From an uncultured Gammaproteobacteria bacterium (GTDB lineage Bacteria; Pseudomonadota; Gammaproteobacteria; HK1): a stretch of DNA of 64,000 bases. The DNA is taken from NCBI GenBank assembly GCA_958295835.1, contig OY282378.1:4985694-5049693 (forward strand), written 5' to 3'. The notes under the pieces were generated by a model that was not told the origin of the DNA, did no database searches, and worked only from the letters and a program-made list of their open reading frames with translations. How positions within the stretch are numbered: position 1 is the first letter of the stretch; each line of letters begins with the position of its first letter. The position numbers were made by a program, and so were the translations under genes. This document shows, one piece after another, positions 33,183 to 43,900 of this stretch.

Positions 33183-34616
33183 TCACCCCTCGTCCATCCC
33201 CTCGACGAGCGCCGCGACGGCCTGCTCGAAGCAGGCGAGCGGCGCGTTCACGATCCCGGCCCCTACCTGCCCGACCCCCGGCTTCCGATGGGCGATGCCG
33301 GTGTTGATGGTCGGCGCAAGTCCGCTCGCGACGACCTTTCGCACGTCGATCCCCGTCGGCGTCCCGGCGAAATCCAGCGCGGGGATCGTCCACTCCGGAT
33401 TCCGCGTCGCGGTGATCTCGTACATCGCCCGGGTCGCCCCCAACGCCGCGCTCGCGCTCCCCGCCCCCACGAAGCCCGCCACCGCCGGGGATGCGGCCAT
33501 CGCGAACCCGCCGAGGCCGACGGTCTCCACGATGGTCGAATCGCCCATGTCGGGGTTCGCGTCGTCCGCGGTGAAGCCCGGAAAGTAGAGCCCGCGCGGC
33601 ATCTCGACGGGGGCGGTGAACCAGCGCTCGCCGGCGCCGGCGAGCCGCACCCCGAAGTCGGTGCCGTTCCTCGACATCGCGGTGACGATGCTCGCACCGG
33701 CAATACCGCGCACCGGGTCCATGATCGCCTTGCCCATCGCCATCGCCACGTTCAGGAAGAACTGGTCATTGCCGCCGATGAATTCGAGCACCTCGCCGAG
33801 CAGAGCGTTGTCGCGGGTCGCGCGGGCCAGCGCGGGGGCCAGCGCACGCAGCAGCAGGCTGGTGCATGCGACGTTGCGCTGGTGCATCTCGTCGCCCATG
33901 GAGAGGCCGCGCGCGGCCAGCGCCTTGAGGGCTATCCCGTCCCCGGCGCGCAGCGCGTCGCCCAGCAGCGGGGCGAGGGTGGACGCGAGCCAGCGCAGGC
34001 GATCGAGGACCGCCTCGTCGTTGCCGCCGAAGCGCATGACCTTGCCGAGCCCCTCGTTCACCGTGCAGTACGCCCGGTTGCCGAAGGCCCGGTTCTCCAC
34101 CACCATCACCGGCATCGTGCGCGTGGTCAGCCCGGTCATCGGGCCGACCGCGTCGAAGTGGTGGTTCGGCGCGAACCGCACCCCGCCCGAGGCGGCGAGC
34201 GCGGTCGCGGCCTCCAGGGTCGGCGCCCAGCCTTCGAGCACGATCGCCCCGGCGACGGCGCCGCGCATCGGGCCGCACATCCGCGCCCATTCGATCGGCG
34301 GCCCCGCGTGGAGGATCATCCGGTCTTCGAGCCCGCCGATCACCTCCCCGGCCGGGCGCACGTCGACGAGCACCGGGTCCGCGGCGAGCATCCGTTCGAC
34401 CGCGAGCGCGTTGGCGGCCTCGACCCGCTCCGTCAACCGGGGGTCCGCGCCGGTAACGCGGTCGAGCGCTTCGAGCACCCGCGCGTCCGCGCTCGCGGGC
34501 GGCGTCCAGGCGACATCGGTGACGGGGACCCCGGTCGCGCGCAGATCATCGGCGAACCGGGGCAGGCCGACGTTCACCACCCGCGGCCCGTTCGCGAGCA
34601 GGTCGGCGGCGGTCAA
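33183..34616 (-). CDS. ylbE: YlbE-family protein (DUF1116; AllG type)
   Basis: A 477-residue protein matching YlbE: VVNVGLPRFADDLRATGVPV, VLVDVRPAGEVIGGL, ILHAGPPIEWARMCGPMRGA, VTAMSRNGTDFGVRL and a long C-terminal segment. With FdrA and YlbF it forms oxamate carbamoyltransferase in E. coli. Start is a TTG, since a stop lies three codons upstream and no better start gives full length. It stands alone here, with no fdrA or ylbF beside it, while fdrA at 2611-4122 still carries the tail of a second ylbE copy. The two halves of the presumed complex are thus 29 kb apart on the same strand. Confidence 0.85.
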   Translation of the reverse strand: MTAADLLANGPRVVNVGLPRFADDLRATGVPVTDVAWTPPASADARVLEALDRVTGADPRLTERVEAANALAVERMLAADPVLVDVRPAGEVIGGLEDRMILHAGPPIEWARMCGPMRGAVAGAIVLEGWAPTLEAATALAASGGVRFAPNHHFDAVGPMTGLTTRTMPVMVVENRAFGNRAYCTVNEGLGKVMRFGGNDEAVLDRLRWLASTLAPLLGDALRAGDGIALKALAARGLSMGDEMHQRNVACTSLLLRALAPALARATRDNALLGEVLEFIGGNDQFFLNVAMAMGKAIMDPVRGIAGASIVTAMSRNGTDFGVRLAGAGERWFTAPVEMPRGLYFPGFTADDANPDMGDSTIVETVGLGGFAMAASPAVAGFVGAGSASAALGATRAMYEITATRNPEWTIPALDFAGTPTGIDVRKVVASGLAPTINTGIAHRKPGVGQVGAGIVNAPLACFEQAVAALVEGMDEG

Positions 34617-34976
34617 AGCACGTTACCGGGGTGTCGGATCATGGCAGGCGAAGGATATGCGATTCGGGGCGCCGGTGGAGACCGGCGCGCGGTTCCGCCA
34701 GGGCCGACCCCTCCCCATTGTCCACCGCCTTTCCTCCGACGCAGTCGGTCACAAGGGAGGACGCGCCCGTGGAAAGCCCGTGGAACACGCTCCCCGCCGA
34801 ACCCGGCGCCCGCGTGACCCTGCCTCTCGACCGGAGAAATGGCCCGACGGCCGGGGGGACATCCCTGCTTTGCGTGGACACTTCGAATCCATGCTTCGAA
34901 TCCATGCCTTGCACGGATACCCCTGTACCGCCATGCTGATGCCGGAGCGCTCATGCAGAAGCCGAGGAACGAAGCC
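34617..34976. other. Spacer between ylbE and the AAA-nuclease gene
   Basis: No gene is supported. A 13-base unit (cttcgaatccatg) is directly repeated at about 34878-34903. The region should contain promoters for both divergent genes, but none stands out. Confidence 0.5.
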
Positions 34977-36527
34977 ATGCGCTTCTTCAACACCACCGGC
35001 CCGGTCAATCCCGCGGACCACTACTGCATCCCGCCGCTCGCGCGCTTCGACCTCGACGAGGTGCTGACGCTCGTCCGGACGAAGAAGTACTTCGTGCTGC
35101 ACGCGCCACGCCAGACGGGCAAGACCTCCGCCCTGCTGGCGCTGTGCGACCTGCTCAACGGGCAGGGTTTCAGTTGCGTGTACACCACCGTCGAGAATGC
35201 GCGAACGGCCCGCGACGATGTGGAACGGGCGATGCGCACGGTGCTCTCCGGCCTGGGTTCGCGGGCGCGGTTGACGCTGGGCGACGAGTTCCTGGCCAAA
35301 GCATGGTCCGGCATTCTCGCCGAGTTCGGTCCGGACGGAGCGTTGGGAGAGGCATTGACGCGCTGGTCGGAGGCGTCGCCGAAGCCGCTGGTGCTGCTCA
35401 TCGACGAGATCGACACCCTCCAGGGGGACCCGTTGCTCTCGGTGCTCCAGCAGCTACGGGGGGGCTACCCCATGCGCCCGGAGGCGTTTCCGCAGTGCGT
35501 GGTGCTGTGCGGGCTGCGCGACGTGCGCGACTACCGCATCCGGTCCACCAGCAGCCCGTTCAACATCGTGGCGGAGTCGCTGCGGTTGGGGGACTTCACG
35601 CAGGAGGAGACGCTGGCCCTCCTCGACCAGCACACCGGGGAGACGGGACAGGCGTTCACGGACGATGCCCGCGAGGCGATATGGACCCAGACCCTGGGCC
35701 AGCCGTGGCTGGTGAACGCGCTGGCCTACGAAACCTGCTTCAAGAGCAAGGCCGGGCGCGACCGCGCGGTGACCGCGGACGACGTCGCCGAGGCGCGGGA
35801 AGGTCTCATCGTGCGCCGGGTGACGCATCTGGACCAGTTGGCGGACAAGCTCCGGGAAGACCGCGTGCGCCGGGTGGTCGAGCCGATGCTCAGCGGGGCG
35901 GACGAACACGCCTTCTCCAACCGCGACGTCGAGTACGTGCGAGACCTCGGCCTGATTGCCCGGGACAAGCCGGTGCGCATCGCCAACCCCATCTACGCGG
36001 AGGTCCTGCCGCGCGAGTTGGGCTGGGTCTTGCAGGAGACGCTGGACCTGAACACGACGTGGTACGTGGACGCGGACGACAGCCTGAACCTGAACAAGCT
36101 GCTGGGGGCGTTCCAGGACTTCTTCCGCCGCCACTCGGAGCACTGGAAGAACCGGTTCATGTACGAGGAGGCGTGGCCGCAGATTCTGTTGCAGGCGTAC
36201 CTGCACCGGGTGGTGAACGGGGGCGGGCGCATCGAACGGGAGTACGGCCTGGGCCGGGGGCGGGTGGACCTGCTGATTACCTGGCCGCGAGGCGATCGGA
36301 TGCGGGAGTACGTGGTGGAGTGCAAGGTGGTGCGGATGGGAGACGGGCTGGAGAGCACGGTTCGTGACGGTGTGGAGCAGACGGCGGGGTACATGGCCCG
36401 CTGCGCGGCGGAGGCGGGGCATCTGGTGGTGATCGACCGGCGCGAGGGCCGGAGTTGGGAGGAGAAGGTGTTCCGCCGGCAGCACCGCTCGCAAGACGGC
36501 GTGCCGGTGGACGTCTGGGGGATGTGA
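34977..36527 (+). CDS. AAA ATPase with C-terminal PD-(D/E)XK nuclease-like domain
   Basis: A complete 516-residue copy of the family whose truncated paralogue opens the window. Walker A is APRQTGKT (43-50), Walker B LVLLIDEID (138-146), then a sensor segment CGLRDVRDYRIRS and an HTH-like middle. The C-terminal nuclease motif runs from RVDLLITWPRGD to VVECKVV about 15 residues later, with EGRSWEEKVFRR near the end. Two ATGs fit: 34977 (GAGGAA upstream, family-typical MRFFNTTGPV) and 34953. The gene ends 19 bases before a nucleoside transporter with a strong RBS. Role unknown; an ATP-regulated DNA nuclease is the structural inference. Confidence 0.85.
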   Translation: MRFFNTTGPVNPADHYCIPPLARFDLDEVLTLVRTKKYFVLHAPRQTGKTSALLALCDLLNGQGFSCVYTTVENARTARDDVERAMRTVLSGLGSRARLTLGDEFLAKAWSGILAEFGPDGALGEALTRWSEASPKPLVLLIDEIDTLQGDPLLSVLQQLRGGYPMRPEAFPQCVVLCGLRDVRDYRIRSTSSPFNIVAESLRLGDFTQEETLALLDQHTGETGQAFTDDAREAIWTQTLGQPWLVNALAYETCFKSKAGRDRAVTADDVAEAREGLIVRRVTHLDQLADKLREDRVRRVVEPMLSGADEHAFSNRDVEYVRDLGLIARDKPVRIANPIYAEVLPRELGWVLQETLDLNTTWYVDADDSLNLNKLLGAFQDFFRRHSEHWKNRFMYEEAWPQILLQAYLHRVVNGGGRIEREYGLGRGRVDLLITWPRGDRMREYVVECKVVRMGDGLESTVRDGVEQTAGYMARCAAEAGHLVVIDRREGRSWEEKVFRRQHRSQDGVPVDVWGM

Positions 36528-36546
36528 TTCGAGAAGGAGGACCGTC

Positions 36547-37800
36547 ATGTTGCAGGCACAAAGCGCGCTGGGTCTCGTCGTGCTGCTGTTCCTGGCCTGG
36601 GCCCTGGGCGAGGAGCGCCGGCTCTCGGCCTGGCGGATCGCAGTCACCGGCGCCGTACTGCAACTCGTACTGGCGGCCTCGATGCTGTACCTGCCCGCGC
36701 TCACCGATGCGGTGGCGGCGGCCAACCGGCTCGTCGCCATGCTCGATGCCGCGACCAAGGCCGGGACGAGCCTGGTGTTCGGCTACCTGGGCGGCGGCCC
36801 GCTGCCCTTCGAGGAGGGCTTTCCGGGCGCGAGCTTCGTCCTCGCCTTTCGGGCCCTGCCCGTCATCCTGGTGGTCAGCGCGCTGGCGGCGCTCCTCACC
36901 CACTGGCGCATCCTGCCGCTCGTCATCCGGGGCTTCGGCCGGCTCCTGGAGCGCAGCTTCCGCATCGGCGGGCCGGTGGGACTGGTGAGCGCGGCCAACG
37001 TGCTCGTCGGGATGATCGAGGCGCCGTTCCTGGTGCGCCCCTACCTGTCCCTCCTGTCCCGCTCGGAGCTCTTCGTGCTGATGGCCACCGGCATGGCGAC
37101 GATCGCCGGCACGGTCTACGTGCTCTATTCACTGATCCTGACGCCCGTGCTGCCGGACGCCGCCTCCCAGCTCCTGGTCGCCTCGGTGATCAGCGCCCCG
37201 GCGGCGGTCACCATCGCCCTCCTGATGGTGCCGCCGCGGGAGCCGCCGACCGAGGGCCGGGCGGAGATACCGCGCGAGAGCGCCGGGGCCATGGACGCCG
37301 TCGTACACGGCACGGGACAGGGCGTGAAGGTGCTGATCGCGGTCGTCGCCATGCTGATCGTGTTCGTGGCGCTGGTCCACCTCGCCAACGTCGGGCTGGG
37401 GATGCTCCCCGACCTCGCGGGCGCGCCGCTCACCCTGCAACGGGTGCTTTCCTGGCCCCTGGTGCCGATCGCCTGGCTGCTGGGCATTCCGTGGGAGGAG
37501 GTCCGGACGGCTTCGCAGTTGCTGGCGACGAAGGTGGTGCTCAACGAGCTCGTGGCCTACCTCGACCTCGCAAAGCTGCCGGAGGAGGCGCTCTCGGCGC
37601 GCAGCCGGCTCATCGTCGTCTACGCCCTGTGCGGCTTCGCCAACCTCGGCAGCCTGGGCATCATGATCGGCGGCCTGTCCACCCTCGTCCCCGAGCGCCG
37701 GGCGGAGGTCGTGGCGCTCGGCCCGAAGAGTATCGTGGCCGGATTCCTGGCCACCTGCCTGACGGGCGCGGTCGCCGGCATCCTGACCCCGGCATCCTGA
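36547..37800 (+). CDS. NupC-type concentrative nucleoside transporter
   Basis: A 417-residue membrane protein with the CNT layout: an N-terminal hydrophobic region (LGLVVLLFLAWALGEERR), the FGYLGGGPLPF segment, GPVGLVSAANVLVGMIEAPF and LFVLMATGMATIAGTVYVLY, and near the C-terminus LLATKVVLNELVAYLDL and YALCGFANLGSLGIMIGGLS. These are the substrate and cation-coupling helices of proton/sodium-nucleoside symporters. The start has AGGAGG 6 bases upstream. Confidence 0.92.
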   Translation: MLQAQSALGLVVLLFLAWALGEERRLSAWRIAVTGAVLQLVLAASMLYLPALTDAVAAANRLVAMLDAATKAGTSLVFGYLGGGPLPFEEGFPGASFVLAFRALPVILVVSALAALLTHWRILPLVIRGFGRLLERSFRIGGPVGLVSAANVLVGMIEAPFLVRPYLSLLSRSELFVLMATGMATIAGTVYVLYSLILTPVLPDAASQLLVASVISAPAAVTIALLMVPPREPPTEGRAEIPRESAGAMDAVVHGTGQGVKVLIAVVAMLIVFVALVHLANVGLGMLPDLAGAPLTLQRVLSWPLVPIAWLLGIPWEEVRTASQLLATKVVLNELVAYLDLAKLPEEALSARSRLIVVYALCGFANLGSLGIMIGGLSTLVPERRAEVVALGPKSIVAGFLATCLTGAVAGILTPAS

Positions 37801-37956
37801 ACGGCGGCAACGCTCTCGCGCGGGCTCATCGACCGGTCCTCGGGCGGCGGCTCTCGCGGTGGCGCCATGCAGCGAAGTGCGGCCGTCACGCCCTTCGACT
37901 CACGGACCTTTCGGACCCGAGCCCGCCGGGACCCCGACAAGAGGAGCCCTGCCGGC

Positions 37957-39714
37957 ATGAACGAATCCGCGTCCACGAAGCGTTTCGCCCCGTTCGCCTG
38001 CGAGAAGAGGCCGGCCGTCGGTTCCAGGGCGATGGTGGTGGCCAACCACCCGCTCGCTTCCGCCGCGGGAGCGGAGATGCTGCTCGCCGGCGGCAACGCC
38101 GTCGATGCGGCGGTGGCGGCCCTGTTCGCCCTCACCGTGGTCGAGCCGATGATGGTCGGGATACTGGGAGGGGGCGTGGCCCATATCCGTCTGTCCGGCG
38201 GTCGCCACCTGATACTGGACGGGCTGAGCACCGCGCCCTGCGCCGCCCACGGCGCGATGTACGAGACGGTGTCCGACGAGCTGCCGGACCGCCGGGAGAC
38301 CGCGGGACGCGCCAACCAGGTGGGTCCGCTCTCCATCGCGGTACCGGGCGCGCTCGCGGGCTGGTGCCGCGCCCTGCGCGACTTCGGCACGTTCTCCATC
38401 GCGGACGTGACCGCCCCCGCGATCCGGTTCGCCGAGCGCGGCTTCACGGCGACGCCGTACCTCGCGGACTGCGTGGCGGATCTGGCCTCCGATCTGGGCC
38501 GCGACCCCGGCCTTTCCGCCCTGTTCCTGCCCGGCGGCGCTCCCCTGCGGGCCGGCGACCGGGTCGTGCAACCCGAGTACGCCCAGACGCTGCGCACCAT
38601 CGCCCGCCGGGGCGCCGACGCACTCTACGCGGGCGAGCTGGGCGGCGCGCTGGTCGAGGCCATGTCACGCACCGGCGGCCTCGTCGCCCGCGAGGACCTC
38701 GGGACGTACCGGGTGGTCGAGCGCGATCCGATCCGCGGCAGCTACCGCGGCTTCGAGATCCTCGGCCCGCCGCCGCCGGCGTCTTCCGGGGTGCACGTGA
38801 TCCAGATGCTCAACCTGCTCGAGGGCTTCGATGTGGGGGCGATGGGCTTCGGCTCCCCGGACGCGGTACACCTGCTCGCCGAGGTCATGAAGATCGCCTT
38901 TGCCGACCGCGCGGTGGCGACCGCGGACCCCGCCTTCGTCGAGGCGCCGGTGGAGCGGCTCACGGACAAGGGCTACGCGGATCAGCGCCGCCGGCTCGTC
39001 GATCGCGCCCGGACCCGCCGATGGGAGCCCGGGGTGTCCGGGGCGGCGCCGAAGTCCGGGCCGGCCCGGCGGGCAGGGCGGGATGCGCCCGGCGGGGCCG
39101 CGGTCTCCGGGAGTTTCGGCCGCGAGCCGGGCTGCACCACGCACGTCACCGTCGCCGACGCCGAGGGCAACGTCGTGGCCACCACCCAGACCATCAACGG
39201 CCTGTTCGGCGCTTGCGTGCAGATCCCGGGCACCGGCATGATCGCGAACAACTACATGTTCAACTTCGACCCGCATCCTGGGCGGGCGTTGTCGGTCGAG
39301 CCGGGCAAGCGGGTGTTCACGTCGATGGCGCCGATGATGGTTTGCCGGGACGGACGGCTGCTCTGCGCGCTCGGCCTGCCCGGAGGATTGAGGATCTTCC
39401 CGTCGGCGATGCAGGCGCTGGTCAATCTCCTGGATCACGGCATGGCCCTGCAGGAGGCGGTCGAGGCGCCCCGGATCTGGACCGAGGGCGGCGCCGTCGA
39501 AATGGAAGAGGCATTTCCGGAGGCGGTGGAGAAGGCGCTGGTCGACCGCGGGCACGAGGTCGAGCGCCTGCCGCGCATCGGCGGCGGCATGAACGCGATC
39601 GCCTTCGGCGGCAACGGATCGTTGACCGGGGCCGCCTGCTGGCGGGCGGACGGCGCCCCGGTGGCCATCGCCGGTGGGCTGGCTCGGGCGGGGGTGCGCT
39701 TCTCCGGCATCTGA
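37957..39714 (+). CDS. Gamma-glutamyltransferase (Ntn-hydrolase fold)
   Basis: A 585-residue GGT-family protein. The precursor is expected to self-cleave before T394 in PGCTTHVTVADAEGN, giving large and small subunits. Other family marks are GGNAVDAAVAAL, GILGGGVAHI, PPPPASSGVHVIQML and NNYMFNFDPHPG. No signal peptide is evident, so it may act in the cytosol, unlike periplasmic GGTs, and it may be a gamma-glutamyl or amide hydrolase of other specificity. GAGGAG precedes the ATG; a longer frame to 37867 seems non-coding. Confidence 0.85.
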   Translation: MNESASTKRFAPFACEKRPAVGSRAMVVANHPLASAAGAEMLLAGGNAVDAAVAALFALTVVEPMMVGILGGGVAHIRLSGGRHLILDGLSTAPCAAHGAMYETVSDELPDRRETAGRANQVGPLSIAVPGALAGWCRALRDFGTFSIADVTAPAIRFAERGFTATPYLADCVADLASDLGRDPGLSALFLPGGAPLRAGDRVVQPEYAQTLRTIARRGADALYAGELGGALVEAMSRTGGLVAREDLGTYRVVERDPIRGSYRGFEILGPPPPASSGVHVIQMLNLLEGFDVGAMGFGSPDAVHLLAEVMKIAFADRAVATADPAFVEAPVERLTDKGYADQRRRLVDRARTRRWEPGVSGAAPKSGPARRAGRDAPGGAAVSGSFGREPGCTTHVTVADAEGNVVATTQTINGLFGACVQIPGTGMIANNYMFNFDPHPGRALSVEPGKRVFTSMAPMMVCRDGRLLCALGLPGGLRIFPSAMQALVNLLDHGMALQEAVEAPRIWTEGGAVEMEEAFPEAVEKALVDRGHEVERLPRIGGGMNAIAFGGNGSLTGAACWRADGAPVAIAGGLARAGVRFSGI

Positions 39715-39816
39715 GGCGAAGAAACCGCCACCGGGCAGCCGGGAGCCAATCGACCCTGGCATCCAGTTCGCGAGACCGTCGCGCGGTGCGCGCCTCGCGA
39801 TGGAGGAAACACCACC

Positions 39817-40782
39817 ATGACCGAGACCATCGTCGTCCTCGACGCGATCAGCGAGACCGTCGCCAAACGGTTGCGCGCATTGCTGCCGGAGGGATTCTCG
39901 CTGACCCACGGCACTGCGCTCGGCGACGATCACCTGGCGGAGATCGTCGCCGGGGCGGATTACGCGATCTCGGGCCAGGTGCCGGTCAGCGGCACGGTGC
40001 TGCGGGCGGGAAAGCGGCTGAAGCTGCTGCATAAATGGGGGGTCGGGGTCGACAACCTCGACCTCGGGACCGCCCGCGAGCTCGGGATCAAGGTGGCGCG
40101 CACCACCGGAAGCAACGCGGTGGCGGTGGCGGAGTTCACCATCGGCCTGATGCTCTGCGCGTTGCGGCACATTCCGCATGGCCATTTCGGGCTGCAACAG
40201 GGACGGTGGCAAAGCTGGCGCGGGCGGAGCCCCTTCCTGCTGTCGGGCAAGACGGTGGGGCTGGTGGGCTTCGGCGCGATCGGCAAGGCCGTCGCGCGGC
40301 TGCTGTCCGGATTCGGATGCACCATCCTGTACAACAAGCCGCATCGGCTCACGGGCGGCGAGGAGAAGGCGCTGGGCGCCCGGTACGCGCGGCTCCCGGA
40401 CCTGCTCGCCCGGTCCGACGTGGTGTCGCTGCACTGTCCGTTGACCCCGGCCACCAACGGGCTCATCAACCGCGCCGCGCTGGCGTCGATGAAGCCCACC
40501 GCGGTTCTGGTCAACGTCGCGCGGGGCGGCGTGGTGGCGGAGCAGGACCTTGCCCGGGCGTTGCGAGACGGTGTCATCCACGCCGCCGCCGTGGACGTGT
40601 ACGAGATCGAACCCCTTCCCGCCGACAGCCCCCTGCTGCACATCGACAACCTCACCCTCACCCCGCACCTGGGCGCGATGGCCGCGGACACCTTCGCACC
40701 CACCGTCGGGCGCATGTTCGAGAACATCGCCCGCGTCTCTCGCGGGGAAGCCATCCCGGCCCTCGACGTGGTGGTGGATTAG
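39817..40782 (+). CDS. D-2-hydroxyacid dehydrogenase (NAD-dependent)
   Basis: A 321-residue protein of the phosphoglycerate-dehydrogenase superfamily. The Rossmann motif is GLVGFGAIGKAVARLL (GxGxxG at 151-156), with catalytic Arg in NVARGGVV (R236), Glu in YEIEPLP (E265) and His in LTPHLGA (H284). It interconverts a 2-oxo and a D-2-hydroxy acid. The gene downstream encodes a FAD/Fe-S 2-hydroxyacid oxidase-like protein, so the two may act on the same D-hydroxyacid, one linked to NAD and the other to the quinone pool. ATG with GGAGGA upstream. Confidence 0.88.
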   Translation: MTETIVVLDAISETVAKRLRALLPEGFSLTHGTALGDDHLAEIVAGADYAISGQVPVSGTVLRAGKRLKLLHKWGVGVDNLDLGTARELGIKVARTTGSNAVAVAEFTIGLMLCALRHIPHGHFGLQQGRWQSWRGRSPFLLSGKTVGLVGFGAIGKAVARLLSGFGCTILYNKPHRLTGGEEKALGARYARLPDLLARSDVVSLHCPLTPATNGLINRAALASMKPTAVLVNVARGGVVAEQDLARALRDGVIHAAAVDVYEIEPLPADSPLLHIDNLTLTPHLGAMAADTFAPTVGRMFENIARVSRGEAIPALDVVVD

Positions 40783-40913
40783 GCGCGGCTCGCCACCAGG
40801 CCATTCATCGGATCATCCCCTGGGGGATGCTCCCGCCGCGTTTCTGCGCTCGTCATGCCCGACCTCGCCACCACCGACGCCGCCCCGGCCGCCCCAAGCG
40901 CCGGGAGACGCGC

Positions 40914-43900
40914 ATGAGGCATCGATCCGGCCCGCGACCGGGAGATCCGGGGCTTGCCACTCGCCTGCGCCGCGAGATCGAGGGGGAGGTGCGCTTCGGC
41001 CCCGCGGATCGGGGCCGCTACAGCACCGATGCGTCCATCTATCAGATCGAGCCGATCGGTGTCGTGGTGCCCCGCAGCGCGGAGGACATCGGCCACGCCA
41101 TCGCGATCTGCCGCGAGGCGGGCGCCCCGGTCCTTGCGCGCGGCGCCGGCACCTCGCAGTGCGGGCAGACCGTGGGCGAGGCGGTGGTCGTCGACACCAG
41201 CAAGTATCTCGATGGGGTGCTCGGCTTCGACGAAGGTGCGCGCCGGATCACGGTGCAGCCCGGCGTCGTGCTCGACCGCCTCAACGCCTGGCTTGCACCG
41301 AAGGGGCTCTTCTTCCCCGTGGACGTGTCCCCGTCCAACCGAGCCACGATCGGCGGCATGACCGGCAACAACTCCTGCGGCGCACGCTCCATCCGCTACG
41401 GCAACATGGTGCACAACGTGCACGCCGTCAACGCGATCCTCGCCGATGGGAGCGCGGTGCGGTTCGGCGAGGCGCCGGGCAACCTCGCGGGGCTGGCGGC
41501 CGACGGCCACTATCTCGACCTGATCCGGCGCATGCGAGCCCTCGGCGTCCGCGAGGCCGGCGAGATCGCGCGCCGCTTCCCGCCGCTGCTCAGAAGGGTG
41601 GGCGGCTACAACATCGACGCCCTCACCCCGGGCGCGGCAGCCGACGCGCGGCGCCGGTCCTCACGGAAGCCCCGACCCGGCGAGGGCCTCGACGCCATCG
41701 CTCCGGGTGCGGGCGCCTCCCCCGGCGGTCACAACATGGCCCACCTGCTGGTCGGCTCCGAGGGCACCCTGGGGTTCTTCACCGAGATCGAGCTGGACCT
41801 GCAACCGCTGCCCACCCACCGCGTGCTGGGCGTCTGCCACTTTCCGGCGTTTCACGATGCGATGGCCGCCACCCGGCACATCGTGGCCCTGGACCCGAGC
41901 GCGGTGGAGCTGGTGGACCGCACCCTGATGGAGCTGGCCCGCGACATCGCGGCGTTCCGCCCCGCCGTCGAGCGCTTCGTGCGGGGGAATCCCGATGCGC
42001 TGCTGCTGGTGGAGTTCGCGGGCGAGGACCGCGACGCCCTCCTCGCCCGGCTCGCACGGCTCGGTGAGCGGATGGCGGACCTGGGCTTCCCCGGCGCGGT
42101 GGTGGAGGCGGTGGAGCCTGCGTTCCAGCGCGCGGTCTGGGACGTGCGCAAGGCGGGGCTCAACATCATGATGTCGATGAAGGGGGACGGAAAGCCGATC
42201 TCCTTCGTCGAGGACTGCGCGGTGCGCCTGGAAGACCTCCCCGAGTACACCCGCCGCCTCGACGCCATCTTCGCCCGCCACGGCACCCGCGGCACCTGGT
42301 ACGCGCACGCTTCGGTCGGCACCCTGCACGTGCGCCCGATCATCGATCTCAAGACCGCGGAAGGCGCGCGCACCATGCGGGCGATCGCGGAGGAATGCTT
42401 CGAGATGGTCCGCGGCTACCGGGGCTCGCACTCCGGCGAGCATGGCGACGGCATCGTGCGCAGCGAGTTCCACGAGGCGATGTTCGGTCCCCGGCTCGTC
42501 GCCGCGTTCGAGGAGGTCAAGGACGCCTTCGACCCCGGCGGGCTGTTCAACCCGGGCAAGATCGTGCGGCCCGAGCGCATGGACGACCGCACGCTCTTCC
42601 GCTACAAGCCGGGCTACGCGCCGTTGCCCGTGGAGACCGGGCTCGACTGGTCCGAATGGGGCGGGTTCCACCGCGCGGTCGAGATGTGCAACAACAACGG
42701 TGCGTGCCGCAAGTCCGACCCCGGCGTGATGTGCCCCTCCTACCGGGTGACCGCGGACGAGCAGCACGTCACGCGGGGGCGCGCGAATACGCTGCGGCTC
42801 GCCCTGACCGGCCAGCTCGGCCGCGACGCGCTCACCTCCGACGCGATGCGCGACACGATGGCGCTGTGCGTCGGATGCAAGGGCTGCCGGCGCGAATGCC
42901 CCACCGGCGTGGACATGGCGCGCATGAAGATCGAATACCTCCACCAGCACCGGAAGCGGCACGGGATCGGGCTGCGCGATCGCCTCGTCGCGTGGCTGCC
43001 CCGCTACGCCCCCGCCGCGAGCCGGCTCGCGTGGATGATGAACCTGCGCGACCGGATCCCCGGACTCGCCCCCGTCACCGAGCGCCTTCTGGGGCTGAGC
43101 GCGAGGCGTTCGCTCCCGCGCTGGCGCAGCGACCCGTTCCGGGCCGATGCGTTGCGGGCCGATCCCTCCCCCGCGCGCGGCAGCGGGTCCGAGGTGGTCC
43201 TCTTCGCCGATACGTTCAACACCTGGTTCGAGCCGGAGAACGCGCGGGCCGCGGTCCGGGTGCTGGAGGCGGCGGGCTTCCGGGTCCGCGCCGCCGCGCC
43301 GCCGCCGGGAGAACGCCGCCCGCTGTGCTGCGGGCGGACGTTCCTCGCCGCCGGCTTGATCGAGGAAGCCCGGTGTGAGCTGGAGCGGACCCTCTCGGCG
43401 CTCGCACCGTTCATCGAGCGCGGCGTTCCCGTCGTCGGCCTGGAGCCCTCGTGCCTGCTCACGTTCCGCGACGAGGCCCTCGTGCTCGGCCTGGAGCGGG
43501 ATTCGGGCGGAGCGCGGTTCCTGCTGTTCGAGGAGCTCATCGCCGAGGCCGCCGCCGAAGGGGATCTCGCACTCTCCCTGCACCCGCTGGCGCAGAAACG
43601 CGCCCTCCTCCACGGCCACTGCCACCAGAAGGCGTTCGGGGCCATGCCCGCAGTCGAGCGCACCCTCCGCCTGGTACCGGAGCTCGCGGTGGAGACCGTC
43701 GCCTCGAGCTGCTGCGGCATGGCCGGCGCCTTCGGCCACGAGGCCGAGCACTACGAGAGGTCGATGGCCATGGCCGAGCTCGGCCTCCTCCCGGCGGTAC
43801 GGGCAGCGGACCGGGACACCCTGATCGTGGCGGACGGCACGAGCTGCCGGCGCCAGATCGCCGACGGCGCGGCCCGCGAGGCGTGCCACGTTGCGAGGGT

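Noticed and set aside
38665-40668. A 667-codon minus-strand frame across the gamma-glutamyltransferase and dehydrogenase genes
   Set aside because: It spans two well-supported plus-strand genes and has only His/Arg/Gly-rich translation.
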